From: Zantedeschia hybrid cultivar
Lineage: Eukaryota > Streptophyta > Magnoliopsida > Alismatales > Araceae
DNA length: 64,000 nucleotides
Assembly: GCA_030544215.1 (NCBI GenBank)
Contig: JARZZO010000003.1
Span: 31,438,379-31,502,378, forward strand
Reading direction: 5' to 3'
A model generated the notes under the pieces. It was not told the DNA's origin, made no database searches, and was given only the letters and a program-made list of their open reading frames with translations. The translations under genes and the position numbers were made by a program. This document shows positions 10,641-21,055 of the stretch, one piece after another (within the stretch, counting starts at the first letter, position 1; every line of letters begins with the position of its first letter).

Positions 10641-10935
10641 GTTTCACGTCGAGCGGGCTCGACGCGGTTTAAACGGCGTCCAGCATTGCAGACGCATTTT
10701 AGATTGTGCCACGATGGTGCCACGTAGGCTGGCTTTGGGCCGCGAGAGTACGGCCCCGTCATGTCATCTGAACAGCGTCCGCGATGAACGACGCCTTTCA
10801 GACTTCTTGTCAGTGTACGGCGCCAGTCTTGTCATCTGAACGGCGTCTTGGATGGACGACGCGTTTCAGACTTCTGTCAGAACGGCCCGTCATGTCGACT
10901 GATAGGCGTCCGTACAACTCGACGCGTTTTAGCCA
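10641..10935. promoter_or_regulatory. Palindromic module array A of the solo LTR (5 modules)
   Basis: Left core / 10-nt spacer / right core: ACGTC ending 10650 / 10651-10660 / GACGCG 10661; GGCGTC 10675-10680 / 10681-10690 / GACGCA 10691; AGCGTC 10774-10779 / 10780-10789 / GACGCC 10790; GGCGTC 10842-10847 / 10848-10857 / GACGCG 10858; GGCGTC 10905-10910 / 10911-10920 / GACGCG 10921. Arms extend to about 12-14 nt, e.g. ATCTGAACGGCGTC against GACGCGTTTCAGA. Spacer sequence varies; spacer length does not. Confidence 0.8.
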
Positions 10936-11479
10936 GTTTCTGGTTACCCCGCGAGCTTTCCCTCATTCTCACCCTCACACTCTCTCTCCTCACCCTCTCC
11001 ACCCTCCGACTCTCCCCTCTCTTCCCCTTCCCTTTCCCCTTCTTCCTCTTCCACCACTCCACTACCTCTCCACCTCTCATCACTGCCACCACCACTTTCT
11101 TCGCGGCGTTCCATTCTCCAGACGGCGGCCGACGTCCCGGCGGAGTGGTGGCGTCCTCGAAGTACCGGTGGCGGTCTACGATGTGACGGTTTGGTGGCGG
11201 AGCAAGGAGGAGTTCAAGAATCGGTAGGGTGACGATTTCCGTAGTGTTTCATTTTAAAACCATGTTCTCCTGCTTGAAGCATGCTACGGATCTATGGTTT
11301 TTGGGTAGAATGAGCATGTTATGGGCTTTTCTTGATGGGAATGGGAGTTTCTATGAATATGGATTTGATGATTCCTTGTGATGGTTTAGTTTGTCCCTTT
11401 TCCCCCTCTATTTTGTGTGATTTTGGGGCTCTTGGGAATCAAAAGGGGACCCTCGGGTTGAACTGCGGAACCGGGTTCC

Positions 11480-11850
11480 TGGCGCTAAAAGACGTTGTAC
11501 CAGTACGACGCCATTTAGAATGGCGACGGGCCAGTACAACGCCTTTTAGGCAGAAATCTTCCCGTTTGAGGTTCTGTCAGTCTGGGTTTCTGGCGTTAAA
11601 TGACGTCGTACCTGGACGACGCCATTTAGAATGGCGACGGGACAGTACAACGCCATTTAGGCAGAAATCACCCTAATTTAGGATTCTGCAAGTTTCATAT
11701 TCTGGTGTGAATGGCGTCTGAGGACAGTGACGCCTTTTGAAAAGGCGGCTTCTCAGGACAACGTATTTTACGCCAAGTTCTGTAGCCGAGATTTCATGAA
11801 CCAGTTTATGATGCTTGAATAGCGTCGGCCTTGGGCGACGCGATTCAAGA
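11480..11850. promoter_or_regulatory. Palindromic module array B of the solo LTR (7 modules)
   Basis: Left core / 10-nt spacer / right core: GACGTT 11491-11496 / 11497-11506 / GACGCC 11507; GGCGAC 11522-11527 / 11528-11537 / AACGCC 11538; GACGTC 11602-11607 / 11608-11617 / GACGCC 11618; GGCGAC 11633-11638 / 11639-11648 / AACGCC 11649; GGCGTC 11713-11718 / 11719-11728 / GACGCC 11729; GGCGGC 11744-11749 / 11750-11759 / AACGTA 11760; AGCGTC 11821-11826 / 11827-11836 / GACGCG 11837. Modules come in close pairs 31 bp apart, joined by a TTTAGAATGG-type linker. Confidence 0.8.
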
Positions 11851-12846
11851 CAGAACCACACTAATCCATGCCAGTAAAATGTGTTTACACTATTAGATAG
11901 TCGATTAAATGCATGCCTTAAATCTACTCGATAATGATGGATTCTTCGTGACCGGATCACACTGTACCGTGTTTTGTGTTACTGTGGACCTAGAATGACA
12001 GTTGTAGCGCTTTATCTCCCTGTACTGGTGTGGGTGGAGCACAGCGTCGGTGGGAGCAGTGGCGGGGTGACGCCTAGTGAGAGAGGGTCACCTGGTGAAC
12101 CCCGGGGTTAGCTAGTACCGGTGTTGGAGAGGTACCTGTGGAGTGTCACTCGTGCTGGGGGAAGGAGTAACCACCTGAGTCAGTTGGGCCGGAGTAGCTA
12201 GCGTACTATCCGAGGAGTTACTGTTTGGTCTCAGCGGGTCGGTGTTTCCCACTTTCGTTGTGTGGTTGACATGTTTTAAGGATACACTGGTTATGGGTTC
12301 CCTGGTAAATTGGAATTATGCATGTTAAATATACTTCGAATGCATATGATTCATATCGAGATTTAGGTGTAATAATTACTGCTTTACTTGGTTACTGTAC
12401 CTCCAGCTGTACCGTGCACTTGTGGGTGTGTGAGTGGGCAGTGGGGATCGAAGGATCCCTACTGAGTCTTTTCGTTGAGACTCACCCCTGCGGTTTTCAG
12501 GTGAGGACTCCAAGTAGACTTAGCGAGGGGTGTGCTGCTGTGTGTCGCGCGCCGTCAGTTGTTGCTCCGGGGTATGCCCCGATGTAGTTGTTATCTTTAT
12601 TTCTGGCCTGTATGCTTAATTATTTCTTTTCTGTTGGAGTATGTAATTATTTGTTGTACCGAGTCGCATTGTAATAACTTTTAATTCCTGCATTTTCCTT
12701 TCAATTCAATGCGATGTGAATGTTTAGCTTAGTTTATTATTTATTTCCCAGACTTACTTAGATCCTGGTTTGGTTCCAAATTAATGATTCGGTACCCATT
12801 TAGTAATCGGATCCCCGATTATAGGGTGGCGGGTCGTTACAGCACT

Positions 12847-13687
12847 ACTCTGGCAACCTCAACACACTGCTATACCAACTCTGGCCCTGCTATCTGCCTC
12901 TCGCCAATCTCAGACCAATTCACAGGAGATCGACACGACCGCCCGTACAATACCTCAAATGGCGCCATACCGATATTAGAATGATAACTGTTATTGTAAG
13001 CAAATTCCACTGTAGACAAGTGTTGTTCCCAAGAACCTCCCCAATCTAGGCAACAAGCCCTGAGCATATCCTCTAATGTTTGAATGGTCCTCTCTGACTG
13101 TCCATCAGTCTAAGGATGGTAAGCCGAGCTGAAGGCTAACTGTGTACCCAAGGCCTTCTGAAAACTCTTCCAGAACCTAGAAGTAAATCTTGGATCCCGA
13201 TCTGACACGATGGATAAAGGCACCCCATGCAGAGAGATGATCCGGTCCACAAACAATCTAGCCAACTTACTGACTGACCAGTCCTTCCTAATAGCTAGAA
13301 AGTGCGCCGACTTGGTCAATCGATCAACAATGACCCAGATCGCGTCTCTTCTGCCGGGTGACACGGGTAATCCCATCACAAAGTTCATAGTCACATGTTC
13401 CCATTTCCACTCCGGGATCGGTAACGCTGCAACAACCCTCCTGGTCTCCGATGTTCTGCCTTAACCTACTAACAAGTCAAGCAGCTTGCCACATATTCAG
13501 CCACGTCTTTCTTCATACCAGGCCACCAAAAGTGCCTCCTTAAACAATGATACATCTTAGTCGTTCTAGGATGTACTGCATATCTAGAACGGTGCACCAC
13601 ATCTAGGACACTACTGCGCACCTCTCCCTCAGCTGGAACATAGAGTCTGCCTCTAAATCGGACCGTGCCATCATCCCACAACTCCAC
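12847..13687 (-). pseudogene. Chromovirus integrase, zinc finger and DDE core
   Basis: Minus-strand pieces show the HHCC zinc finger (VHRSRYAVHPRTTKMYHCL ... ASCLTC), then the core: FVMGLP, VIVDRLTKSAHFL, VSDRDPRFTSRFW, a stop where SSAYHPQTDGQSERT is expected, and FAYNNSYHSNIGMAPFE. The integrase inserts the cDNA into chromosomal DNA. The first catalytic Asp of the DDE triad (usually MDFV) is Asn here (TMNFV, codon 13383-13385), so the core was inactive apart from the stops. The protein is split by the solo LTR. Confidence 0.88.
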
Positions 13688-13705
13688 CTCTGATATCTGG
13701 AGAAT

Positions 13706-14353
13706 CTACGGTAGCTCTACATCCGCCCTCTGAGCCTCGATCACTGCATGGTACACCACTGGCCTCACAGTCAAGGTGGCCAACACGGCTCTATCAGCCT
13801 CTCGAGGAATCCTAAAGGAAGATTCTACAATCTGCTCATATAATCTCCATTGTTGAATCATAAGATGTGATATGACCGTCTTCCAACTCAAGGCGTCCGC
13901 CACCACATTCTCCTTACCCGGATGATAAGAAAGGTCGAGATCATAATCCTTGATAAACTCCATCCACCTGCGCTGCCTCAAATTCAGATCCTTCTGCCTG
14001 AATACGTACTTCAGGCTCTTGTGATCAGTAAAAACTTGAAACTTCTCCCCATATAAGTAGTGACGTCAGATCTTCAGTGCAAATACCACAGCCGTCAACT
14101 CCAAGTCATGAGTGGGGTAGTTCTCCTCATACTTCTTTGGCTGCCTAGAAGCATAGGCCACAACCTAACCATGTTGCATCAGAACCGCACCCAAACCTAA
14201 ACGAGATGCATCAGAGTAAACCACGAATCCACCAGAACCAGATAGAAGCATAAGAATTGGAGCTGAAGTGAGACGAGTCTTCAACTCAGTGAAGCTCTGC
14301 TCACACTCCTCGGTCCACACAAAACAAACTCCCTTATGAGTCAACCTCGACAA
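13706..14353 (-). pseudogene. Chromovirus RNase H domain
   Basis: Readable pieces on the minus strand: MSRLTHKGVCFVWTEECEQS, APILMLLSGSGGFVVYSDAS, GLGAVLMQHG-stop-VVAYASRQ, EKFQVFTDHKSLKYVF and RRWMEFIKDYDLDLSYHPG. The YSDAS and TDHKSL segments are the usual RNase H signatures of Ty3/gypsy polyproteins. The domain removes genomic RNA during reverse transcription. At least two stops interrupt it. Confidence 0.88.
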
Positions 14354-14369
14354 GGGGGTCGTTATTGAA

Positions 14370-15298
14370 GAAAAATCTTAAACAAACCGTCTGTAATATC
14401 CTACTAATCCCAGGAAGCTCCTAATCTCAGTTACTATCGTCGGTCTGTTCCAGTCTATCACTACCTCAATCTTGGCTAGATCTACAGTAATGCCATCTCC
14501 AGAAATGACATGTCCCAAGAAGTGCACCTTATATAGCCTGAATTCACACTTGCTAAACTTGGCATAGAGTTGGTGCTATCTCAGAACCTGCAACTCCACC
14601 TGAAGATGCGTGGCATGCTCTTCTTCAGAAGGAGAATATACCAAAATATCATCTACAAACACCACCACAAATTGATTTTGGTAGGCCCTGAAGACCCGGT
14701 TCATCAAATCCATAAAAGCTGCCGGAGCATTAGTCAAGCCGAAAGGCATAACCAAAAACTCATAATGTTCGTAGTAAGTCCTAAAAGCCGTCTTACTCAC
14801 ATCAACCTCACGGATCCTCATCTGGTATTATCCTGATCTTAAGTCAATCTTCGAGAATACCTTGGCAGACTACAACTGATCCATCAGATCATCGATTCTC
14901 AAAAGTGGATACTTATTCTTCACTATTACCTGGTTCAACTGTCTATAATCAATGCACAGCCTCAGAGGACCATCTTTCTTCCTAACAAACATAACTGGAG
15001 CACCCCACGGAGAAGTACTGGGATGGATAAAATCCTTATCCAACAATTCCTGCAACTGCGCCTTTAACTCAGCGAGTTTGGCTGGAGCCATCCGATACGG
15101 GGCCTTAGACAAGGGCGTCGTACCTGGTGCAAGCTCAATAGTGAACTCAACCTCCCGCTGAGGAGGAAGGCCAGGCAACTCCTCAGGAAACACATCAACA
15201 AAATCACATACTACAGGCACCTCCCAAGGGCTGGAATTAGTACTAACACTAGCTACAACCACTGAGGCATGGAAAGCCTCACAGCCACCAACAAGCAA
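14370..15298 (-). pseudogene. Chromovirus reverse transcriptase
   Basis: Minus-strand pieces follow RT order: YRMAPAKLAELKAQLQELL, STSPWGAPVMFVRKKDG, LRLCIDYRQLNQVIVKNKY, FLVMPFGLTNAPAAFMDLMN, and the catalytic box FVDDILVYS (FVDD at 14648-14659), then HFLGH and FLGLVGYYRRFV. All three catalytic Asp positions are readable. Stops occur at the end of the 14870-15298 frame (DLMDQL-stop) and within the connection region, so the protein is not continuous. Confidence 0.9.
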
Positions 15299-15399
15299 TC
15301 TCTGGGTCTTAAAGCAGAAATAAGAATACCACGAGAAGAGAGCCTAATACTTTGGAAGTAGAAGGTTGGGATGCCCGGAATGAAGAAATGCACCTCTTC

Positions 15400-15790
15400 C
15401 TGTGGCAGTCCACCTCGGCATAATAAGCCTCCAACCAGTCCATGCCCAAGATAACATCAAAGTCACGAATGGCAAGCACAACTAACTGGGCAGGTAACTG
15501 TTGACCCTCAATGGTAAAGGAAACCTCACTCAGTTATACGTTAGCGTGAAATCCCCAGAAGGAACCTCAACCGTCAGTCCATCAGATAACTCGTCAATGG
15601 GTGCAGAAAGAATATCTACGAACTGCTCAGAAATAAAGGAATGCGAAGCACCCGAATCAATCAACACATGCGCAGAGTTTCCAAGGACAGAAAGTGTACC
15701 TTCCACCAAGTTGGACGCACGAGCCTCTTTCCTGGTAATTGCGAGAACTCTCTCCTGGATCCTCGGCTTCTTCTGATCTCCCGGTCCATG
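15400..15790 (-). pseudogene. Chromovirus aspartic protease
   Basis: The minus strand reads LVEGTLSVLGNSAHVLIDSG and on as DSGASHSFIS (DSGAS codons at 15644-15658), then FVDILSAPIDELSDGLTVEV, and later VLAIRDFDVILGMDWLEAYY. DSGA is the active-site motif of retroviral-type proteases, which cut the polyprotein. ILGMDWL is the conserved end of plant Ty3/gypsy proteases. A stop (TYN-stop) breaks the frame in the middle. Confidence 0.85.
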
Positions 15791-16827
15791 CCCCTACGGG
15801 CAATACCTCACCAAATTGCCATGCTGACCACAAGTATAACACCTCCTAGAAAATGCGGGACACTGAGTCTCACCGTGAGTGCCACCACAATGACGACAAG
15901 CTGCTAGAAGTCTCTGAGCTGCCTCCTGATGGGCGCTGGACACCGATTGACTTTGCTGAGTCTGCCTGGGTCTGCTACTACCACTGCTGCCGCTACTGCC
16001 GCCTCGTAAGAACCTCCTAAATCTGGAACCGAGTGAAGAAGATCCCGATCCAGACGAAGGAGTTGTTGCTACTGTCTTTCCCTTGCCATAAGTCGGCCCT
16101 TGAGTAACCAGTCCCCTCTCCCGAGCCAACTGATCGTGCTGTGCCTCTACTGCCGCGGCACACTTAACTATTGATGCCAAGTCCGTACAATAGTGGGACG
16201 CCAAAAAACTCCTCAAGTTGGACCTCAGTCCATCCACAAACCTCTCAGTCCGATACTCTTCGTCTCCTAAAATAAAAGACACAAACCTCCCAAGCGAAAC
16301 AAATTTCATCTGGTACTCGAGCGTTGTCATGCTCCCTTGGTCAACTCCATAAATTCCCTCTCCTTGGCCCTCTGGACATGCCTAGGGAAGTACTGCGCAT
16401 AGAACTCCTTCACAAATGTTTCCCATGGAATCTCCCTGAGATTCCTATCTGCATAAGACAAACTCTTCAAAGTAGTCCACTAGTCATAGGCATCATCCTT
16501 CAATATGAAGATAGCCAACGGAGTCCTCTCAACTGCCGCACAATCCATGGTATCGAAAGTCTTCTCTAACTCCTTCAGCCAATGAACGACCTCATCAGGG
16601 TTGGGACGACCGGTAAAATGAGGCGGCTTCAACTTCAGGAATCTCTCCAGAGCAGCTAAAGGCCCTCCCCGAGTACTAGAACTCCCACTAGGGTCTCGAA
16701 TCTGATATATGGTCATCGTGTCCATCATAGCCTCTATAAAACGCTCCATATTCGGTCTACCAACCTCATACCCACTAGGAACATCTCTCTGCTCCCTAAT
16801 AACTGGCACTCTCTTCCTAGGAGCCAT
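15791..16827 (-). pseudogene. Chromovirus gag (capsid and nucleocapsid)
   Basis: The frame starts with MAPRKRVPVIREQRDVPSGY at 16827 and continues in capsid style (FLKLKPPHFTGRPNPDEVV). A stop follows DDAYD near 16480. The frame resumes with MTTLEYQMKFVSLGRFVSFI and a Ser/Gly-rich linker. It ends in two zinc-knuckle patterns, CRHCGGTHGETQC and CYTCGQHGNLVRYC. In the second, the zinc-binding His of CX2CX4HX4C is Asn (codon 15815-15817). Gag packages the RNA genome; this copy could not do so intact. Confidence 0.88.
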
Positions 16828-16970
16828 CTAATCGCCTACAGTCACAAGAATCGAAAACTTCTAATTATAACTCAAAACCTACACTACCACCGTGTCTGTA
16901 GGGGATAATGTAATTATTTGCCAAAATTACAATATTTAACCTAGTTATTCATTTATTTGCCAGACCGAAT

Positions 16971-16982
16971 GCTCTGATGCCA
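16971..16982 (-). promoter_or_regulatory. Primer binding site, tRNA-iMet type
   Basis: On the minus strand, two bases after the 5' LTR, the sequence is TGGCATCAGAGC. It differs by one base from TGGTATCAGAGC, the plant initiator-Met tRNA complement used by Tekay-type elements. Confidence 0.85.
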
Positions 16983-16984
16983 AC

Positions 16985-19086
16985 TGTAACGACCCATCAC
17001 CCTATAATCGGAGATCCGATTACTAAATAAGTACCGAATCATTAAAATTTGGAGCCAAACCAGGATCTCGATAAGTCTTGAAAATAAATGATAAACTAAG
17101 CTAAACATTCTACATCACATCGAATTGTAAAGGAAGTGCAGGAATTAAAAATTATTACAATTCGACTCGACTTAGTAAATAATTATATATTCCAACTGAA
17201 AAGAAATGATTCAACGTATAGGCCTAAAAGGAAAATAACAACTACATCGGGACATACCCTGTAACAATGACTACTGGCACGCGACCCGAGAAAACACCCT
17301 CCACACTACGCCTGCCTGGAACCTTCACCTGAAAACCCCAGGAGTGAGTCTCATCGAAATGGACTCAGTAGGGATCCCTCGATCCCCACCACCCTCTTAC
17401 GCACCCACAAGTGCAACAACACAAATATAGACAATTTAAATAAATAAAGCAGTAAACACAACTCCCAAAGATTCCTAAATTCTGATATAAAACACATGCG
17501 TTCGTAAATGCAACATGCACAACTCTTAAACCACTACACCACGGAGTCTACAACCAGCGTCTCGACTAAACACACAAACCACGCAGCCAAACGTAAAAAA
17601 CACCGACCCGCTAGGACCAAACAACAACCCCTCGGATAGCGCGCTGGCCATTCTGGCCTGTCTAGCTCTAGGTGGTTCTGCTTCCCCCAGCACGAGTGAC
17701 ACTCTGAATGTACCACTCCCACACCAGTACTAGCTATACCCTGGAGTACACCAGATGACCCTTTCTCTAGGCGTCACCCCACCACTCCCACATCGGCGCC
17801 GTGTCACTCCCACACCGACATAAGGTGCCTAAGTGCTAACAACTGTCACTCTAGGTCTACGATCGCACAAAACACAATACAGTACGATCTGGTCACGTAG
17901 AAATACTCGTCCTCGAGTACGTTTTCAAGCATGTATTTAACAAAACTATCTAACAATATAAATACATGTTAATTGCATGGATTAATGAGTTTCTGTCTTG
18001 AATCGTGTCGCCCGTGGCCGACGTCATTCAAAACTCCTAAACTGGTTCATACGAAAACTGGCCTCGGAATTTGGCCTAAATCGCGTCGCCCTTGACAGCC
18101 GCCATTTAAAATGGCGTCGCTGTCCCCAGACGCCATTTAACATAGAGATAGAATCCCCTGATCTGGGATAAATCGTGTCTCGGGTGGAAGCCGCCATTTA
18201 AAATGACGTCGCTGTCCCCAGACGCCATTTAACACGCACAGACAGATTCCTCTTCTGGCCTCCCCTGAGTAACAAAGTGGGATTTCTCCTCCAAATCGCA
18301 CGAAAAACATCAAAAATGGAGAAAGTAGGGGAGAAGCCTAATTATTTTCATAAAGAACCCCTTAGAACATACTTTCTACCTCAGAAGCACCCACACATAT
18401 TTCATGCTTTCAAAGTGGAAAAAATTATAATTTTAAACAAAACACTGCGAGGATCGTCACCCATCAATTACTTGAACTCCTCCAAGCTCCAAGCCGCCGA
18501 ACCGCCATGCCACAAACCACCGTCGGTATCGCCGTGGACGCCGTCACTCCACCGGGAACGTCGGCCGCCGTCCGAAGAGAAATACGCCACAGAGGAGATG
18601 GTGGAAGTTAGGAGGTTGATGGAGTGGAGGGAGAGGAGGAATGGGGAGAGGAAAGGAAGGAGAAGGGGAAGGGGGCGTCGGAGGTTCGGAGAGAAGGAGG
18701 AGGAGAGAGAGATAAGTGGAGAGAATGAGGGAAAGGAAGGAGGGCTTCGTAGCGTCAACTGAAACTCGCCAAAACGCGTTGTCCAAGATCGACGTCAATC
18801 AGACGACAAGACAGGGCGTACACTGATAGATCAGGGCCGTACTCTAAATGACGTCGACCATGCAAGACGTCATTCGGACGATAAGATCGAGGTCGTACTC
18901 TCGCGGCCCAAAACCAGCCTACGTGACACATTCTAAAACGCGTCCCGCTAACCGGACGCCGTTTGAATCGCGTCGAGCAAGCTCGATGCGAAAAAGAACC
19001 CATGCCCCAGCCTCACAAGGGCCCAAACCAAGGGGTCCGACACCGAAACTGACCTGATAACTGGATCCGAAACCTCAATCCTTACA
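16985..19086 (-). repeat. 5' LTR of the chromovirus (2102 bp)
   Basis: Plus-strand ends TGTAACGACCC and CCTTACA, collinear with 7899-9990. Followed by target copy GCGTA (19087-19091). It holds the same module groups near 18005-18235 and 18775-18990, again with 10-nt spacers. One module near 18967 (CGCGTC-N10-GATGCG) is truncated in the partner LTR. Most differences between the two LTRs are C/T or G/A. Confidence 0.93.
18005..18990. promoter_or_regulatory. Dyad-symmetric modules in the 5' LTR
   Basis: Same positions as in the 3' LTR: five modules at about 18005-18235 and at least four at 18775-18990. The last group includes CGCGTC-N10-GATGCG starting near 18967. Core GGCGTC/GACGCC, spacer 10 nt throughout. 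Confidence 0.7.
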
Positions 19087-21055
19087 GCGTAGGTGCTCTA
19101 AGTTCCATTTGTTATCAAGTAGTCGACCGTCCATCTAGACCAAGTGGTAGGCTCTGTTACCATAGTTCTTAACAACCACGTACGGTCCTTCCCAATTCGG
19201 GGCCAATTTTTGTCTGGCTTCTAGCGATCGAGAAGCGTACATGCTCCGCAGCACAAGATCTCCAAGCTGAAAATTCCTTGATCTGACTTTCCTGTTGTAG
19301 TATCGGGTGACCATACGCCGATAATTAATTGTGCGTATCCTGGCTTCTTCCTTTGCCTACTATGCTTGTCGAACTCCTGAACCCGGACTGAAGGTAGACC
19401 TACCTCGAGTGGCATCACTGCGTCTGTGCCATAGGTGAGGTGGTACAGGGTTTCGCCCGTTGCCGTTCTGACTATCGTCTGGAAGGACCATAGCACCTTC
19501 GGGAGTTGGTCGAGCCAGTTCCGTTCATCTTGTAAGCGTGTCATTATGCCCCTCATTATTGCCATGTTGGCGTTCTATACCAATCCATTAGATTGTGGAT
19601 GGCTGACTCAGGGAAAGCGATGTCGGATGTTAAAGTACTGGTACCGGTCAGCAAACCACTTGCTGGTGAACTGTTGCCCATTGTCAGAGACGAGAACTCA
19701 GGGTACACCAAATCTATATATAACATATGAAAGGAAAAAATTCCAGATGGTATCTTCTCTGATGTTTGTCACAGCCTTGGCTTCTAGCCATCGTGTGAAG
19801 TAGTCAATGGCGACAACAACAAATTACTTATGTACAGTTGTCTTGGGAAAGGCCCCATGATATCGATGCCCTACATTGCGAACAAGTATGATTCTGATAT
19901 GGCAGAAAGTTCCTTGGCTGGGCTCGAGGAATTGATGTGTGCTTGACAGATTGCACACTTTTTGAAATAGTCGATGCAGTCCCGAGTTAGAGTCGGCCAC
20001 CAATAGCCATGGCATAATAGTGTTCGGGCCAATGCCCAAGGACCCACATGACTCCCGTATATTCCTTCGTGAACCTCAACCAGTGCATCTATTGCTTCAT
20101 TAGGTAGGGGACATCAGAGTAGGGGCATGGTTAGAGACCGGTGATATAACTCTCCGCCGACCAAGGTGAATCGGGCTGCCTAATATTTCACCCTTCTAAC
20201 TTATGTATGATCAGTGAGTAGTTGCCTGTCCCGCAAGAAGGATATGATTGGGTCAATCCAACAGGACTCTGTCAATATGGGCCACTTCTGTGGGTTAGAT
20301 AGCTGATGCTGCCACATTCTCTACGAAGACCGATCGAGAGACTAGTAATGTGACAAAGGCAAGCTTGGCCAATACATCCGCTCTTTAATTTTTCCTTCCT
20401 AAGGACATACATGATCTCGAACCCCTCAAGGGTAGAGATCACTTTCATAACTAGCTCCATATATTGTTTCATGTTAGGATCTTTGGCTTCATACTCACTT
20501 TTAAGTTGTTCGACAGTAAGCTCGGAGTCGGAGAATGCCTTGATCTGAGTTGCACCCATCCGGCAGGCAACCCAGATTCCTGTGAACAGTACTTCGTATT
20601 CTGCGACATTGTTGGTTGTTTAGAATTAGAACCGGAGAGAAAATTACAAGCCTTCATTGTTTAAGGTCCCTGGGTGACTAAAATAAGATTGGCTCCGCAT
20701 CTAGACATCCATGATGATCCATCAGTGTATATCGACCATATGGGTCCAGGTCCTATCCCGCCGCTTGTTCTTGTGTTGAGAGGGTGTATTCCGCCAGGAA
20801 ATTAGCCAAGGCTTATGCTTTTATGGCCGTCTAAAATCGATACGAGATGTCAAACTTCGAGAGCTCAATCACCCACATTATCATCCGTCTTGAAATATCT
20901 AGTCGCTAGAAGAGTTGCCGTAAGGGACGATCGGTGACGACTTCGATCGGATAGACCTAGAAATAAGGTCACAACTTTTTGGAGGCTACGACGAGGGCCA
21001 ACCCGAACTTTTCTGTAGTTGGATAGCATTGCTCATTGACTAGATGCCGCCACAT
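19087..21055 (-). pseudogene. Tat-lineage Ty3/gypsy pol fragment: RNase H and integrase
   Basis: Minus-strand reading from the right gives an RT/RNase H end (NEQCYPTTEKFGLALVVAS, then LSEFDISYRF-like). The second, archaeal-type RNase H typical of Tat elements follows (NNVAEYEVLFTGIWVACRMG, ATQIKAFSDSELTVEQLKSE), and then the integrase: zinc finger region CAICQAH, VSDNGQQFTSKWFADR, SHPQSNGLVERQHG, TATGETLYHLTYGTDAVMPL, ending WEGPYVVVKNYGNRAYHLV and NKWNLEHLR. It stops exactly at the chromovirus target site and continues at 7898 leftward. Frameshifts and stops are frequent. The right end near 21055 is truncated inside the RT/RNase H connection. Confidence 0.85.

Larger units (their letters stand above)
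10560..12841 (+). mobile_element. Solo LTR of the same chromovirus family, nested in the integrase
   Basis: 2282 bp, TGTAAGGACTGAGG...GGGTCGTTACA, the reverse complement in arrangement of the LTRs at 7899 and 16985. The flanking 5 bp are identical: GCACT at 10555-10559 and at 12842-12846. Removing the LTR and one target copy restores integrase reading across the site. A solo LTR with a perfect target duplication points to insertion of a full element followed by LTR-LTR recombination. A long pyrimidine tract (about 10970-11085) and a GC-rich stretch (11100-11230) lie between its two module groups. Confidence 0.95.
7899..19086 (-). mobile_element. Tekay/Del-type Ty3/gypsy chromovirus, full length but decayed
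   Basis: An 11.2-kb element in minus orientation: 5' LTR 16985-19086, primer site, gag, protease, RT, RNase H, integrase, chromodomain, polypurine tract, 3' LTR 7899-9990. The 5 bp outside are GCGCA on the left and GCGTA on the right, a target duplication with one C/T change. Clade placement rests on the gag, the RT sequence (KNKYPL.RIDDLMDQL), the GPF-type integrase tail and a C-terminal chromodomain, with order PR-RT-RH-INT-CHD. Every coding module carries stops or frameshifts, so it cannot move by itself. It is interrupted by a solo LTR of the same family at 10560-12841. In the first ~300 bp the two LTRs differ by roughly 30-35 bases in my hand alignment, nearly all transitions, so insertion is old. 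Confidence 0.93.

Noticed and set aside
7899..12841. Element 7899 and LTR 10560 as the two LTRs of one retrotransposon
   Set aside because: They are in opposite orientation, and each has its own target duplication; the true partner of 7899-9990 is 16985-19086.
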